Of a stretch of DNA of 20,169 nt, positions 18,465 to 20,169 are shown one piece after another (position 1 is the first letter of the stretch; every line of letters starts with the position of its first letter). This stretch comes from Nephromyces sp. MM_2019 (lineage: Eukaryota > Apicomplexa > Aconoidasida > Nephromycida). Made by a program: the position numbers and the translations under genes. The notes under the pieces were generated by a model. It was not told the origin of the DNA. It searched no databases and saw only the letters and a program-made list of their open reading frames with translations. The stretch spans positions 1 to 20,169 of the forward strand of contig JADHZB010000540.1 in the NCBI GenBank assembly GCA_015657535.1, in the 5' to 3' direction.

Positions 18465-19630
18465 TTCTGCCATACTCTATTTCAAAAACTCAAAATAATA
18501 ACCTCGTCTATTTCAGTAGAGTTGAGCTTGGGAACACCGTCGGTGCGAATAGATTAGTGAACGTACAGAGTTTTTTCCTCATGTTCAAAGTGATCAGCTT
18601 GAAGAATTAACAAGAGGAGCTGAAAACAGTTTTATTCAGCGAGAGGGGTTGTAGGAAGGATTTACACACATAAACATATACATATGAGGGATGAAATATA
18701 TTGATATACATGAGAGATATCTACATATTCACATTTATATGGTAATGTAGCAGTAGTAATGAAATGTAAGTAATGTTTTCTAAAAGAGGAAAAAATAAGA
18801 ATATGCCTATATGTGCAAAATCTATGAACTTTAATCCTTCGTACACACACGTGAAGTTACGATTGTAAAGGAATTGATGAAAAATGGGGTTAAAGCTGAT
18901 GAGAGGGAGACAGAGCCAGGAGACTCGTAACACACACACACACACACATTTGGAGGTGCACAATAGATGAGGGAGAGAGCGACAAGATTTCCTACACGTA
19001 CAAAATTGGACGTTCCCTGCATATGAGGGAGAGGGGAGACTTACCACACACTTCGCCCAACATGTTGTTGAAACTACATACTCGCTATCATGTGTGTGCG
19101 AAAGCAACAGAAGCTAAGCAAAGCTACTAAAATGTATGCATCAACACACTGAAGAAACTTCAAGAAAATGAGCCTTAAAAACAGAAAGATTCTGTGACAA
19201 ATGGAGTCAGCAGATTCCATGCATAAATGAAAAAAACTGAGAAACACACACATTTATGTGGTGTACCCTATACACTCGCACACAAAAAAAATTCGGTGTG
19301 TAGCAAACATGATTATAAACAACACACAGAAAAGCACTAGAAACAGCCTTAATCTTTGAGACCACTCAACAAGGAAGCATCTGAAACTTAGTACCATTAT
19401 TTGTATAAAAAAAACAAAGATACAATGAAACACACACATATAGCAACACACAGGAACACGCACGAAAACAGACACTAAAAGACACACATATAGCAACACA
19501 CACCATAAAAAAACCACAAAAACCCCCCAAATAAACACGACCCCATACACAAACACCACCAAGAGATCAAAGCTCCAAGTACACTCCCAATCCCCCCCTT
19601 TTTTAAAATACCTAAAATACAACACAACAT
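18465..19630. other. No recognised gene, CA-rich
   Basis: A/CA-rich plus strand with (CA)n at 18931-18948 and repeated ACACACATATAGCAACACAC near 19431 and 19484. Minus-strand frames up to 131 codons (19254-19649) are Val/Cys/Phe-rich, begin in the (CA)n tract and look like low-complexity artefacts. Confidence 0.6.
18931..18948. repeat. (CA)n microsatellite
   Basis: A pure (CA)9-type tract. Confidence 0.85.
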
Positions 19631-19669
19631 CACACACACACACACACACACACGTGTGCGTGTGTGTGT
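19631..19669. repeat. (CA)n-(TG)n palindromic microsatellite
   Basis: (CA)11 runs directly into CGTGTGCGTGTGTGTGT. The two halves are self-complementary around 19652/19653 with one mismatch, giving a ~16-17 bp stem. Alternating purine-pyrimidine sequence of this kind can adopt Z-DNA or cruciform form. Confidence 0.9.
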
Positions 19670-20085
19670 CATACCAAACTAAAACCCCTTCAAAACCTTG
19701 CCGTTGCCGTTTTCCGACAAATTTTCCTCAAAAAACCAGACATTATCGCAGAAAATGGCCATTTATGCAGTGATAAAGTCGCCCAGTAAAACCTCATGGA
19801 AAAACAGCCACATAATACGAATAAAGCAGCAAAATTGCACACGCAAAAGCCACGGAAAATCACTAAAATCCCTCAAAACAGCGATTCTTTACGACACACG
19901 CAGTAGGCAACAACTTGGCAAACAAAATGACCACAAAAAACCCTTGAAAATCCCACATTTTTCTTTTTCTTCGTCTTCTTTATTCCAAAAAGCAAACAAA
20001 CGGTAAAAGCATTTTCAACCGTAAATGGCGCATTCATTGAGAAAAAAATATGAAAAGCGTGTGTTTAAAACTCCTTTCACTCTTT
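19670..20085. other. No recognised gene
   Basis: A-rich DNA. The 102-codon plus-strand frame at 19698-20006 is Lys/Ser-rich, as expected from A-rich DNA, and matches no family I recognise. Confidence 0.5.
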
Positions 20086-20086
20086 C

Positions 20087-20088
<2 letters not shown>

Positions 20089-20169
<81 letters not shown>
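20089..20169. repeat. Long pure (GT)n tract at right edge
   Basis: About 40 uninterrupted GT dinucleotides running to the end of the window. It may extend further and is a typical place for assembly breaks. Confidence 0.97.

Noticed and set aside
19254..19672. 131- and 65-codon minus-strand frames, hydrophobic, the longest in the window
   Set aside because: They start inside (CA)n and are rich in V, C, F and L because of T/GT-rich sense DNA. There is no conserved motif and no ordered transmembrane protein family that I recognise.
1..20169. tRNA, rRNA, snRNA, CRISPR, LTR or inverted-terminal-repeat transposon signatures
   Set aside because: I looked by eye for tRNA arms, regular spacer arrays and long terminal repeats and found none. 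A tRNAscan/Infernal and repeat-library search would be decisive.

Overview
This window is nuclear DNA from an AT-rich eukaryote whose genes carry spliceosomal introns. It is full of CA/GT microsatellites and short minisatellites. Two genes are recognisable from their protein sequence, and both are broken into small exons by GT-AG introns of 144 to about 1,190 bp. The long introns, AT-rich intergenic DNA and AAAATG-type start context suggest a protist. Residue choices in the ribosomal protein recall alveolate/apicomplexan versions, but that is a memory-based impression and the lineage is left open.

Layout. (1) 1-2005, minus strand: the 5' part of a gene for the AP-4 adaptor complex epsilon subunit (AP4E). 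Four coding exons join in frame into the first ~116 residues, and the rest runs off the left edge. (2) 2006-8570: a 6.5 kb region with no recognised gene. It holds CA-rich tracts, a ~215 bp polypurine minisatellite (3040-3254) and a degenerate ~19 bp repeat array (7732-8105). (3) 8601-11751, plus strand: a complete four-exon gene for large-subunit ribosomal protein eL19 (RPL19, 189 residues), with a likely poly(A) signal at 11993. The first coding exon appears to hold only the ATG. (4) 11999-14600: GT/T-rich non-coding DNA with a nearly perfect 71 bp tandem duplication. (5) 14600-20169: A/CA-rich DNA with further minisatellites, hairpins and a terminal pure (GT)n tract. No gene is recognised here.

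AP4E and RPL19 are transcribed away from each other and are not functionally linked: one acts in vesicle-coat trafficking, the other in the ribosome. The RNA-like strand of both genes is T- and GT-rich, so base skew follows transcription direction. By that rule the A/CA-rich right third would be transcribed on the minus strand, but I found no exon there that I can assign. I see no tRNA, rRNA, CRISPR array or recognisable transposon, and no evidence of a new multi-gene system. The more unusual signals are the strand-polarity pattern, the strong pyrimidine-AG sites just upstream of both start codons, and several locus-specific tandem arrays and hairpins.
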